In this document: in pieces, positions 34,811 to 42,976 of the stretch
How positions within the stretch are numbered: the first letter of the stretch is position 1
Layout of the letters: the number at the start of each line of letters is the position of its first letter
Origin: Candidatus Opimibacter iunctus
GTDB taxonomy: Bacteria; Bacteroidota; Bacteroidia; Chitinophagales; Saprospiraceae
Direction of reading: 5' to 3'
Assembly (NCBI GenBank): GCA_016716665.1
Contig: JADJVH010000004.1
Coordinates: 248,001 to 312,000, forward strand
Length of the DNA: 64,000 bases
The notes under the pieces: model-generated
Seen by the model: only the letters and a program-made list of their open reading frames with translations
What the model was told of the DNA's origin: nothing
Database searches by the model: none
Translations under genes and position numbers: made by a program

Positions 34811-36076
34811 ATGCGCAGCCTCCAACGACAGCGAAAGATTTACCTAGATGGATTTGCCGGCAGGAAACCGTCAACACCGGTTTCGTATGCGGGACTTGAA
34901 GAAAGGGCCAGGCAGGTACTGCCGCCGGAAGCCTTTGCTTATCTCGCCGGCGGAGCGGGTAGTGAAACCACTATCGATGCTAACCGGCGGGCTCTGGACC
35001 AGGTCAAAATCCATCCAAGAATGCTTGGTGGTGTGCAGGAGGTCAGTATGCAATTACCCTGGAGGGCGCATACGCTTCCTGCACCTTTTATGCTCGCCCC
35101 GATCGGTGTCCTCGAAATAGCACATCGTGATGGTGATCTCGCAGAAGCACGGGCATGTGCAGCACTCAATGTGCCCATGATCATCAGTAGCCAGGCTTCA
35201 CATCCCATGGAAGCTATCGCAAAGCAGCTTGGCAGCACGCCCAGGCTATTTCAACTCTATTACAGTAAATCCAAAGAACTCTCCCAGAGTTTTATCCGTC
35301 GTGCTGAAGCTATTGAATGCAGCGCCATAGTTGTCACCCTTGACACTACCTTACTGGGCTGGCGGTTACGGGACCTTTCGCTTGGCTATAACCCATTTAT
35401 CATGGGTAAGGGCATCGCGCAATACTATTCAGATCCTGTCTTTAATGCCTTACCTGATCCGGTGCTTACCGATAGCACCAAGCCACCGCTTTCCTTTGAC
35501 CTGATCCGAAACCTGATCAGCCTCAACAATCGTATCCCGGGAGGATTGATCCATAATTTTTCGACTGGCAAGGCAATGAAGGCCGCCCGTAAGTTTACCG
35601 CGATCTTCAGTAATCCAGGCATCAACTGGGAAGACATCAAACTGATCAGGGAATGGACATCTCTTCCCATCTATCTGAAGGGTATTCTTCGCCCTGATGA
35701 TGCCCGCAAGGCAGTTGCAGTTGGCGTCGATGGAATCATCGTCTCCAACCATGGTGGACGACAAATCGATGGATCGGTATCAAGTGTTGAAGCATTACAT
35801 GGGATCCTCGCTGCGGTCAAAGACAAACTGGACGTCTGGCTCGACAGCGGTATCCGATCAGGAAGTGATGTATACAAATGCATAGCGATGGGTGCGACTG
35901 GCGTGTTGATCGGCAGGCCTTATGCCATGGCCCTGGCTTGTAATGGCCAGCAGGGGGTCATCGACTGTCTCACCAACATCATGTCCGAACTCGAACTCCA
36001 TATGGCCCTGTCAGGTTGCCATACTATCAATGATATCAATCAAGACCTTATCTCACATCCATGGAAGACCATATAA
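34811..36076 (+). CDS. FMN-dependent alpha-hydroxy acid oxidase (lactate monooxygenase-like)
   Basis: 421 residues from the ATG at 34811; a GTG two codons earlier is less likely. A TIM-barrel flavoprotein: EAFAYLAGGAGSETTIDANR (about 42-61), PFMLAPIGV, LYYSK (substrate Tyr), IYLKGILRPDDARKAV (FMN Lys), and SNHGGRQIDG (catalytic His-Gly-Gly-Arg, about 319-328), then DSGIRSGSDV. Closest in pattern to lactate 2-monooxygenases. It oxidises an alpha-hydroxy acid to the keto acid or decarboxylated product. It overlaps the next gene by 16 bases, so a joint pathway is likely; the substrate is unknown. Confidence 0.87.
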   Translation: MRSLQRQRKIYLDGFAGRKPSTPVSYAGLEERARQVLPPEAFAYLAGGAGSETTIDANRRALDQVKIHPRMLGGVQEVSMQLPWRAHTLPAPFMLAPIGVLEIAHRDGDLAEARACAALNVPMIISSQASHPMEAIAKQLGSTPRLFQLYYSKSKELSQSFIRRAEAIECSAIVVTLDTTLLGWRLRDLSLGYNPFIMGKGIAQYYSDPVFNALPDPVLTDSTKPPLSFDLIRNLISLNNRIPGGLIHNFSTGKAMKAARKFTAIFSNPGINWEDIKLIREWTSLPIYLKGILRPDDARKAVAVGVDGIIVSNHGGRQIDGSVSSVEALHGILAAVKDKLDVWLDSGIRSGSDVYKCIAMGATGVLIGRPYAMALACNGQQGVIDCLTNIMSELELHMALSGCHTINDINQDLISHPWKTI

Positions 36077-37224
36077 GCTATATCCTCAATGACCTCGGCG
36101 AACATCGCGAAAAATATTTCAACGCCATGTCGCCGCCTATCATCCAGACCAGAAATTTTGTTTTTCCGGGAGTGGATGATTTCCGCAATGCGATACTGGA
36201 TGAACTGAACTCCCATATCTACACGAAAGGAAATAATCCTACGGTGGAGATCCTTCGTAAGAAATTAGCAGCACTCGAAGGCACAGATGATGCGTTGATG
36301 TTTGCCAGCGGCACTGCTGCCATTTCCATGACCATCATGAGTTGTGTCGGCCAGGGAGATCACGTGATCTGCGTCCGGCATCCATACAGTTGGACAGCGA
36401 CAGTATTGAGCAGGTACCTGGTACGATTTGGTGTCACCTATGATTTTGTAGACGGCAGTGACCTCAAAGCGATACAAGCTTTGATCCGGCCCAATACAAA
36501 ACTCTTGTTGCTCGAAAGCCCTAACACCTTCACCTATGAGTTGCAGGATATTCCGGCATGTGTTGCGCTCGCTAAAAACAATGGCATCCTGACAGCGATT
36601 GACAACAGCCATGCCAGTCCAATCTTCCAGCAACCGGCCAGAATGGGAGTAGATATCGTCATCCATTCAGTGACTAAATATATCAATGGGCATAGTGATG
36701 TCGTAGCCGGTGTGGTGTGCAGCAGCCATGAGATCATCAAGAAAATGTTTATTGATGAGTACATGGTGCTGGGTGGCATCCTTTCCCCGCAAGATGCATC
36801 ACTCATCATTCGCGGATTGCGTACACTTCCTATCCGCATGCAACGTGTACAGGAATCCACCCGGACGATTGTAAAAGCCTTGAAAGGACACAAGAGTATA
36901 AAAAGAATTTTATACCCTTTTGACCCTGACTTCCCGCAATATGAATTGGCCCGAAAACAGATGAGCGGGTGCGGCGGATTGTTTACTGTGGAATTTGATT
37001 TACCTGATATTGATTCACTCCTCTCGGTGATCGCAAAAGTAAAACGCTGGAAGATCGCCGTCTCCTGGGGAGGGCATGAAGCGTTAATGTTACCTATGGC
37101 TGCACTGTACAATCTGCCAGGCAGGGACAATCCGCATATTCCATGGTCTTATGTCCGGTTTTATGTCGGACTTGAGGAGCCGGAGTATCTGCTTGAAGAT
37201 CTGCTGGAGGCGCTTGATATTTAG
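36061..37224 (+). CDS. Cys/Met metabolism PLP-dependent enzyme (cystathionine synthase/lyase-like)
   Basis: 387 residues. Fold-type I trans-sulfuration family: SPPIIQTRNFVF, YTKGNNPTVEILRKKLAALE (about 59-78), FASGTAAISMTIMS, DNSHASPIFQQP (Asp to the pyridine N) and the Schiff-base Lys in HSVTKYINGHSDVVAG (about 200-215), with SWGG near the end where classical enzymes have SLGG. It would do beta or gamma elimination or replacement on Cys- or Met-like amino acids. Translationally coupled to the flavin oxidase. The reaction cannot be fixed from sequence alone. Confidence 0.87.
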   Translation: MEDHISYILNDLGEHREKYFNAMSPPIIQTRNFVFPGVDDFRNAILDELNSHIYTKGNNPTVEILRKKLAALEGTDDALMFASGTAAISMTIMSCVGQGDHVICVRHPYSWTATVLSRYLVRFGVTYDFVDGSDLKAIQALIRPNTKLLLLESPNTFTYELQDIPACVALAKNNGILTAIDNSHASPIFQQPARMGVDIVIHSVTKYINGHSDVVAGVVCSSHEIIKKMFIDEYMVLGGILSPQDASLIIRGLRTLPIRMQRVQESTRTIVKALKGHKSIKRILYPFDPDFPQYELARKQMSGCGGLFTVEFDLPDIDSLLSVIAKVKRWKIAVSWGGHEALMLPMAALYNLPGRDNPHIPWSYVRFYVGLEEPEYLLEDLLEALDI

Positions 37225-37276
37225 GGTATAGGAGATAGGAGATAGGAAGCAGTGGGCAGTAGGCATTAAGTAACAT

Positions 37277-37472
37277 CCGCTATTTGAAGTTTGCAACTTC
37301 AAATCCATATCTAAACCTGTACCTTCTTGTTTGCACACAGGAGGCAGTTTGTAACTGCCTTGCACAAAACAAAATATTTAAGATTACATGGCAGTTACAA
37401 ACTGCCTACCATTGCTTTACCAAAATACCTTAATTATGATATTGATTTGGAGTTGCAAACTCCAAATAGCGG
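37277..37472. repeat. Nested palindromic element (two pairs of inverted repeats)
   Basis: The outer 29-base arms (37277-37305 and 37444-37472) are inverted copies with two mismatches, each containing gtttgcaac(t)t. The inner arms (37342-37360 and 37390-37406) are each a palindrome, ggcagtt-tgt-aactgcc, and inverted copies of each other. The arrangement looks like a REP doublet or a small non-autonomous element of about 196 bases. No transposase is nearby. Confidence 0.8.
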
Positions 37473-37482
37473 GTAACCAATT

Positions 37483-37511
37483 AAGGCGAATAAAAACTTT
37501 CTATTCGCCTT
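37483..37511. terminator. Hairpin upstream of hmgA (possible terminator)
   Basis: Perfect 10-base arms aaggcgaata/tattcgcctt with a 9-base loop. No long T run; it may end transcription of the upstream PLP operon. Confidence 0.45.
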
Positions 37512-37657
37512 ATTCCGCTTGCATGATCCGGATCATTTGACACTATGACCATGCTCATAAGCCAGGTCATGATTTGAAAATAAATTTCGGCCGAGTTTGT
37601 ATGTCTTTCAGCTATGAAAGAATACAATTGGTTAATTCATTTTCAAATCAATATCAT

Positions 37658-38836
37658 ATGCCCGTCTATCAGCAACATGGGAAAATCCCCCACAAGAGAC
37701 ATGTGCAATTTCGCAGGCCGACCGGTGAGTTATACCATGAAGAACTGGTAGGTACGCAAGGATTTTCAGGCGCATCCGCGCTTGTCTACCACCTGCATCC
37801 GCCTACCATCGTCAGCAAGAAGGAGAAACCTTATAGTGTACTCCCGGAGATCGCTGTCGAAAAGAATCTTTCTGCCCTCAGCTTCCAGGGATTCCACCTC
37901 CATCCGGATGAAGACTATCTTGATAGTCGCGTCGTCCTGTTTATGAACAATGACCTGCGCATCGCCCTGGCAGCACCGATGCAATCGATGACTGATTACT
38001 TTTTCAAGAACGCCGATGCGGATGAAATGATCTTTATCCATGAAGGAAGCGGCCTGGTCAGGACCATGTATGGTGAACTTCCCTTCGAATACGGAGATTA
38101 TGTTGTAATCCCAAGAGGTACCATTTACCAGATCCATTTCGATACGCCTGACAACCGGCTGCTGATCGTAGAGTCCACAAGCCCTATCCGCACACCTCGC
38201 CGCTATAGCAATGATTCAGGCCAGCTCCTTGAGCATTCACCTTTCTGCGAGCGTGACTTCAAGCTTCCCAAGAACCTGGAGACCCATGATGAGGCCGGCG
38301 AATTCAAGGTCATGATCAAGAAGCAGGACATGATGTATCCGTACACCTATGCTACCCACCCATTTGACATCGTGGGTTGGGATGGTTACCATTACCCATA
38401 TGCGATTTCGATTCATGACTTTGAGCCGCTGACAGGGCGCATCCACATGCCTCCACCTATCCATCAGCAGTTTGAAGCAGATGGGTTCGTGGTATGCTCT
38501 TTCGTGCCAAGATTATATGACTATCATCCTGATGCAATCCCTGCACCTTATCACCACAGCAATATCGATTCGGACGAAATCCTCTATTACGTAGATGGTG
38601 ACTTTATGAGCCGCAATGACATTCGGAAAGGTCAGCTGACCCTTCACCCTGGAGGCATTCCTCATGGACCACATCCTGGCGCAATCGAGAGGAGCATAGG
38701 AAAGAAGGGGACCAATGAACTGGCCGTCATGATTGATCCGTTCCATCCCGTCAAAATCACAAAGGCCGCACTGCAACTCGAAGTAGATGACTATTACAAA
38801 TCATGGCTGGGCTATGCCAAGGAGGTAGAAGCCTGA
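37658..38836 (+). CDS. hmgA: Homogentisate 1,2-dioxygenase
   Basis: 392 residues from the ATG at 37658; the frame runs 28 codons further upstream but the family starts at MPVYQQHGKIPHKRH. Opens the ring of homogentisate to maleylacetoacetate with Fe(II). Cupin-like halves: PRGTIYQIHFDT (about 157-168) and C-terminal iron site YHHSNIDSDEILYY with HPGGIPHGPHPG (His-Glu-His). This is the Bacteroidota branch of the family. It lies 37 bases upstream of hppD, and the two catalyse consecutive steps of tyrosine and phenylalanine breakdown. Fumarylacetoacetase and maleylacetoacetate isomerase are not in the window. Confidence 0.92.
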   Translation: MPVYQQHGKIPHKRHVQFRRPTGELYHEELVGTQGFSGASALVYHLHPPTIVSKKEKPYSVLPEIAVEKNLSALSFQGFHLHPDEDYLDSRVVLFMNNDLRIALAAPMQSMTDYFFKNADADEMIFIHEGSGLVRTMYGELPFEYGDYVVIPRGTIYQIHFDTPDNRLLIVESTSPIRTPRRYSNDSGQLLEHSPFCERDFKLPKNLETHDEAGEFKVMIKKQDMMYPYTYATHPFDIVGWDGYHYPYAISIHDFEPLTGRIHMPPPIHQQFEADGFVVCSFVPRLYDYHPDAIPAPYHHSNIDSDEILYYVDGDFMSRNDIRKGQLTLHPGGIPHGPHPGAIERSIGKKGTNELAVMIDPFHPVKITKAALQLEVDDYYKSWLGYAKEVEA

Positions 38837-38873
38837 ACACTTAAACAAACACGACTTTTAAACAACAACTATC

Positions 38874-40025
38874 ATGGCCAATCTAACCGGAATTTCAAAC
38901 TATGATTACTCCCTGGAAAAGATCTTCAATGAAGCTGAAGATTTCCTTCCATTATTAGGTACCGATTACGTTGAACTCTATGTAGGCAATGCAAAGCAAG
39001 CTGCGTATTACTACAAGACTGCCTTTGGATTTCAAACCCTAGCGTATGCAGGTCTTGAGACCGGAGTGAGGGACCGTACGTCGTATGTCCTGCAGCAAGG
39101 CAAGATCCGACTGGTACTCACTACCCCACTACACTCTGATCATCCCATAGCTGAGCACATCCGCAATCACGGGGATGCTGTAAGGGTGATTGCACTTGAA
39201 GTGCCTGATGCAGTCGATGCCTTTGAGCAAACTGTAAGCCGCGGTGCACAACCCTACTTCGAGCCCAAGGAAGAAATAGACGCGCATGGCCGTGTGATCC
39301 GTTCAGGCATCCATACCTACGGCGATACTGTGCACATCTTTGTTGAACGCAAGGATTATACAGGCGTATTCCTTCCAGGTTATGAACCTTATGAATCCAG
39401 TTATGCTCCTGAACCTACGGGCCTGAAATTTATTGACCACATGGTTGGTAATGTTGGCTGGGGGGAGATGAACAAATGGGCTTCCTTCTACAATCAGGTG
39501 ATGGGCTTTGCCAACCTGATCTCGTTTGATGACAAGGATATCAGTACGGAATATTCCGCGCTCATGTCAAAAGTGATGACCAATGGCAATGGCCGGATCA
39601 AGTTTCCGATCAATGAGCCAGCGCATGGCAAGAAAAAATCACAGATCGAAGAGTTTATCGAATTCTTTGAAAGCCCTGGATGCCAGCATATCGCAGTTGC
39701 GACAGATGATATTGTCTTTACCGTCAGTGAAATGCGTCGTCGTGGTGTCGAATTCCTGCATGTACCGGGCAGCTATTATGACACTGTGGGTGAACGTGTC
39801 GGAGAGATACAGGAAGACCTGAAACGTCTGAAAGAACTCGGTATCATGGTCGATCGTGATGATGAAGGTTACCTTCTCCAGATATTCACTAAGCCTGTAG
39901 AGGATCGTCCTACTATGTTTTTCGAGATCATCCAGCGCAAGGGGGCGAAGTCATTTGGCAAAGGAAACTTCCAGGCACTGTTTGAATCGATTGAGGAAGA
40001 GCAGCGGAAACGCGGCACGCTTTAA
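38874..40025 (+). CDS. hppD: 4-hydroxyphenylpyruvate dioxygenase
   Basis: 383 residues, usual length. Converts 4-hydroxyphenylpyruvate to homogentisate with Fe(II) and O2. Two VOC modules are visible. The first begins LLGTDYVELYVGNAKQAAYY. The catalytic C-terminal one supplies the iron ligands His in FIDHMVGNV (about 188), His in GCQHIAVATDD (about 271) and Glu in MFFEIIQR (about 354). The product is the substrate of the upstream hmgA, confirming a two-gene operon. A strong terminator follows at 40130-40166. Confidence 0.95.
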   Translation: MANLTGISNYDYSLEKIFNEAEDFLPLLGTDYVELYVGNAKQAAYYYKTAFGFQTLAYAGLETGVRDRTSYVLQQGKIRLVLTTPLHSDHPIAEHIRNHGDAVRVIALEVPDAVDAFEQTVSRGAQPYFEPKEEIDAHGRVIRSGIHTYGDTVHIFVERKDYTGVFLPGYEPYESSYAPEPTGLKFIDHMVGNVGWGEMNKWASFYNQVMGFANLISFDDKDISTEYSALMSKVMTNGNGRIKFPINEPAHGKKKSQIEEFIEFFESPGCQHIAVATDDIVFTVSEMRRRGVEFLHVPGSYYDTVGERVGEIQEDLKRLKELGIMVDRDDEGYLLQIFTKPVEDRPTMFFEIIQRKGAKSFGKGNFQALFESIEEEQRKRGTL

Positions 40026-40068
40026 ATGAAAAATGAAAAGTGAAGAATGAAGAGTGAAAAGTGAAGAG
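40024..40068. repeat. Degenerate gtgaagaatgaa repeat
   Basis: Imperfect units of gaaaagtgaagaatgaagag after hppD, the reverse-complement form of 14206-14240. Confidence 0.6.
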
Positions 40069-40129
40069 GAGTGAGTGTTTTTGCTAAAACTCCTCCGTGT
40101 ACTCTGTGCCCTCAGTGCAAAAGAAGTAA

Positions 40130-40166
40130 AGAGAAGCCCTGACGGAAGTCCAGGGCTTCTCTTTTT
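40130..40166 (+). terminator. Rho-independent terminator of hmgA-hppD
   Basis: Perfect 12-base stem agagaagccctg/cagggcttctct with a 9-base loop and a T5 run. Confidence 0.92.
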
Positions 40167-40190
40167 GGAATTAACAGACACATAACGGGG

Positions 40191-40217
40191 TTGCTTATCG
40201 TTAAGGTGGTATCTTTG
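40191..40217 (+). promoter_or_regulatory. Promoter of small basic protein
   Basis: ttg at 40191-40193 and an exact TATCTTTG box at 40210-40217, 16 bases apart, 46 bases before the ATG at 40264. Confidence 0.6.
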
Positions 40218-40263
40218 TGGCAGGAAGATTCCTATTTAATACAGAACATACAAGTATCATCTC

Positions 40264-40476
40264 ATGAAACAATCACCATTCAAATTCCAGGGCAACAGTT
40301 CCAAACAGGTCAAAGGGGCCAAAGCCACCGGAACACCTGAGCATGACGAAAGTAAAGGCGGAAAGCAGGCATTGGCGCCAAAAGAGTTAAAAAAGGCCCA
40401 ACCAAAAGCTAAAACAAATACTACCGTGCGGACCGGCAGACCTGTGAATGCACAGAGACCAAAAGGCAAAGGATAA
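40264..40476 (+). CDS. Small lysine-rich disordered protein
   Basis: 70 residues, about one quarter Lys/Arg, with no hydrophobic core. It begins MKQSPFKFQGNSSKQVKG and ends RTGRPVNAQRPKGKG. The composition suggests a nucleic-acid- or ribosome-associated basic peptide; no family is recognised. Its own promoter box upstream supports a real gene and favours this strand over the overlapping minus-strand frame. Confidence 0.6.
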   Translation: MKQSPFKFQGNSSKQVKGAKATGTPEHDESKGGKQALAPKELKKAQPKAKTNTTVRTGRPVNAQRPKGKG

Positions 40477-40517
40477 GGATAAGTTATTGAAGGTAGTAGC
40501 TACTACCTTCAACCTAA

Positions 40518-41849
40518 CTATCTTCCTTTGAATTGGCTCATCATGCGCTGCATATTGTCTCCTTTACTCAGGGTATGCATCATCTTGCGCATCTGATCAA
40601 ACTGCTTGATAAACATATTGACCTCGTGGATATCGCGTCCGCAGCCCTTGGCGATACGGGTCTTGCGGGCCATGTTGAGTAGTTCAGGGCTCTCGCGCTC
40701 AGTAGGTGTCATGGATTGAATGATGGATTCGATCTTGACAAAAGCCTTGTCATCGATCTCAATATCCTTCATCGCCCTGGCTACGCCCGGGATCATGCTC
40801 ATCAGGGACTTGAGGTCGCCCATCTTCTTGATCTGTGCCATCTGCCCCAGGAAGTCATTGAAGTCAAAGGTGTTTTTCTTGATCTTCTTTTCAATGCGCT
40901 TGGCTTCCTTTTCGTCAAACTGCTCCTGGGCCTTTTCAACAAAAGAGACAATATCCCCCATGCCAAGGATACGCTGTGCCATACGATCCGGGTAGAACAT
41001 ATCGATGGTCTCCATCTTTTCCCCGGTACTGACAAACTTGATGGGTTTGCCAACAGTGTATTTGACTGACAATGCAGCACCACCCCTGGTATCACCATCG
41101 AGTTTGGTCAGCACGACCCCATCATAGTTGATGACATCATTGAAAGCCAGGGCTGTATTGACTGCATCCTGACCTGTCATGGCATCCACGACAAACAGGG
41201 TTTCATTTGGCTGCACGGCTTCCTTGATCTGGCGTATCTCCGTCATCATCGCCTCATCAATGGCAAGACGGCCCGCGGTGTCGATGATGACGACATCAAA
41301 CCCATGGATCTTGGCATGCTCTATGGCCTTTAAGGCAATGGATACAGGATCTTTGGAATCTGGTTCTTTATAGACAGGTACTTTAATGGACTCCCCGAGA
41401 ACGGTAAGCTGATCCATCGCAGCAGGACGGTATACGTCGCAGGCTACGAGGAGAGGTTTGTTCTTTCTCTTCGTCTTAAGGAAATTGGCCAGTTTGGCTG
41501 AAAACGTGGTCTTACCACTACCCTGCAGACCAGCGATGAGCACTACCCCGGGATTGCCCTTGATATTGATTCCTGCAGCCTGGCCTCCCATGAGGTCAAT
41601 CATCTCATCCTGGACGATCTTGATCATCAGTTCACCCGGCTTGACAGATGCCAGGATGTTCTTAGTCCCCAGGGCCTTGTCCTTGATCTTGTCGGTAAAC
41701 TCCTTGGCTATCTTATAGTTAACGTCAGCCGCCACCAGGCTACGCCTGATCTCCTTGATCGCTTCGGCGATATTGAGTTCGGTGAGTTTAGTATCCCCCT
41801 TGAGGGTCTTAAACGCATTGTCGAGGCTGTCGGTAAGGCTTTGAAACAT
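40518..41849 (-). CDS. ffh: Signal recognition particle protein Ffh (SRP54)
   Basis: 443 residues. N domain (1-85), then the G domain with GLQGSGKTTFSAKLANFL (about 106-123), VACDVYRPAAM, IDTAGRL and TKLDGDTRGG, and the Met-rich M domain from about residue 300, ending MRKMMHTLSKGDNMQRMM. Targets nascent membrane and secreted proteins to the translocon with 4.5S RNA and FtsY. A single gene, with an exact -7 box (TATATTTG) 38 bases upstream. Confidence 0.97.
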   Translation of the reverse strand: MFQSLTDSLDNAFKTLKGDTKLTELNIAEAIKEIRRSLVAADVNYKIAKEFTDKIKDKALGTKNILASVKPGELMIKIVQDEMIDLMGGQAAGINIKGNPGVVLIAGLQGSGKTTFSAKLANFLKTKRKNKPLLVACDVYRPAAMDQLTVLGESIKVPVYKEPDSKDPVSIALKAIEHAKIHGFDVVIIDTAGRLAIDEAMMTEIRQIKEAVQPNETLFVVDAMTGQDAVNTALAFNDVINYDGVVLTKLDGDTRGGAALSVKYTVGKPIKFVSTGEKMETIDMFYPDRMAQRILGMGDIVSFVEKAQEQFDEKEAKRIEKKIKKNTFDFNDFLGQMAQIKKMGDLKSLMSMIPGVARAMKDIEIDDKAFVKIESIIQSMTPTERESPELLNMARKTRIAKGCGRDIHEVNMFIKQFDQMRKMMHTLSKGDNMQRMMSQFKGR

Positions 41850-41886
41850 GATGTTTTCAGGTTCTGATTTTAACTAAAAAGGAGTG

Positions 41887-41894
41887 CAAATATA
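41887..41894 (-). promoter_or_regulatory. Candidate -7 box (TATATTTG) of ffh
   Basis: Exact TAnnTTTG match on the minus strand, 38 bases before the start codon. Confidence 0.55.
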
Positions 41895-41930
41895 GGGATT
41901 TTGCCCGGCCTCAGGAAAAGCCAAATGCAA

Positions 41931-42013
41931 ACCTTAAAAAGGCTGAAAAGGCGAAAGAGGCTGAAGGGGCGAAAGAGGCTTAAGGGGTGAAAGAGGCTTA
42001 AGAGGCAAAGGCT
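41931..42013. repeat. Degenerate gaaagaggcttaagggg repeat
   Basis: About five units of 17-18 bases (ggcgaaagaggctgaagg, ggtgaaagaggcttaag) upstream of the ffh promoter and the T9SS gene. Confidence 0.75.
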
Positions 42014-42124
42014 ATTTAAATGTGGAATTGTTAAGGCGTCATGTACCCTGGTGACAAAGATCATTGACATCCGAGGACAGACAGAGGTAAATTGCAAATG
42101 AACATATTGCTAAAACATCAGGTC

Positions 42125-42976
42125 ATGAAATCAGCCTTAATCACCTTAATACTAGCTATCATCGGTGGGAATAGCCTGACTGCCCAGGTACCGGTGAAAG
42201 GTGGATTTGAAGATTGGTGCATCGTCTCTCCAATTCCCTTTGATCAACCCGATTGTTGGAACTCCACAAGTCCCTTATGCCTGGCTACCGGAATGGCCAA
42301 TGATGTTGCCTTGACTGAGGATGCAAGACACGGAACATTTGCACTATTGCTGGAGACTGGCGTGGATGATCACCTCTTTCCGCTGCCAGCTTCCGCATCT
42401 TATACCAATGTGTTGACCGCACGGCCCGAAAAGGTAACAGGATATTATAAGGCCGACCTGAAGGGAGAAGATTACTCAAGTATCCGGGTTACGCTCCGGT
42501 CTGATCGGGGTGTAGTCGGATGGGGTGCTTTGGATATATCCACCAGCACAAACATTTATATTGCTTTTGAAGTGCCCATTGTTTATATTTCTCCGGATGT
42601 CAAGCCAGATTCTATCATCCTCACCCTTTACTCCTCCTATGATCAGGCCACCACAGGAACGGTGCTCATGATAGATGAACTTTCACTTGTTTCTACGACA
42701 GATGTGACCGAACCATTAGCTGAGCCTTATATCTCCAGGATAACTCCTAATCCAGCCACGGACGAAATCCGTGTGGATGTGCCCGGTAACATGGGTTTAC
42801 TATACTTTATACTTTTTGACAACAGCGGCCGAATCACGAAAAACCAGAAGTTTGAACACGAAGTCAGGCTCGATGTCTCGGAAATAACGGCTGGATTGTA
42901 CTTTTATGAAATTCGCCTTGCAAACCAGGAAATACTTGATACAGGCAGATTGCGTATCGCAGAACACGGATTATAA
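42125..42976 (+). CDS. T9SS type A sorting-domain protein with N-terminal beta domain
   Basis: 283 residues from the ATG at 42125, chosen because it begins a clean signal peptide (MKSALITLILAIIGGNSLTAQ); earlier TTG and ATG codons are in frame. The middle part (about 25-205) starts GGFEDW and resembles PCMD/galactose-binding jelly-roll glycan-binding domains. The C-terminal type IX sorting domain runs from ITPNPATDEIRV to FYEIRLANQEIL, with a terminal basic patch missing, although ILDTGRLRI is present. A secreted surface protein of unknown target. Confidence 0.8.
   Translation: MKSALITLILAIIGGNSLTAQVPVKGGFEDWCIVSPIPFDQPDCWNSTSPLCLATGMANDVALTEDARHGTFALLLETGVDDHLFPLPASASYTNVLTARPEKVTGYYKADLKGEDYSSIRVTLRSDRGVVGWGALDISTSTNIYIAFEVPIVYISPDVKPDSIILTLYSSYDQATTGTVLMIDELSLVSTTDVTEPLAEPYISRITPNPATDEIRVDVPGNMGLLYFILFDNSGRITKNQKFEHEVRLDVSEITAGLYFYEIRLANQEILDTGRLRIAEHGL

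Larger units (their letters stand above)
37225..37657. other. Intergenic stretch with nested inverted repeats
   Basis: No gene. It begins with aggagataggagatagg and gcagtgggcagtaggca (the latter also in reverse complement near 50303-50322), followed by the nested inverted repeats at 37277-37472, then a hairpin at 37483-37511 and the leader of hmgA. Confidence 0.7.

Noticed and set aside
37574..37657. Upstream extension of homogentisate dioxygenase
   Set aside because: Family members start at MPVYQQ-like sequences and the extension has no homology to the fold.
40257..40469. 70-codon minus-strand frame opposite the small basic protein
   Set aside because: The plus-strand frame has its own promoter box and a coherent composition; the minus frame looks like its shadow.
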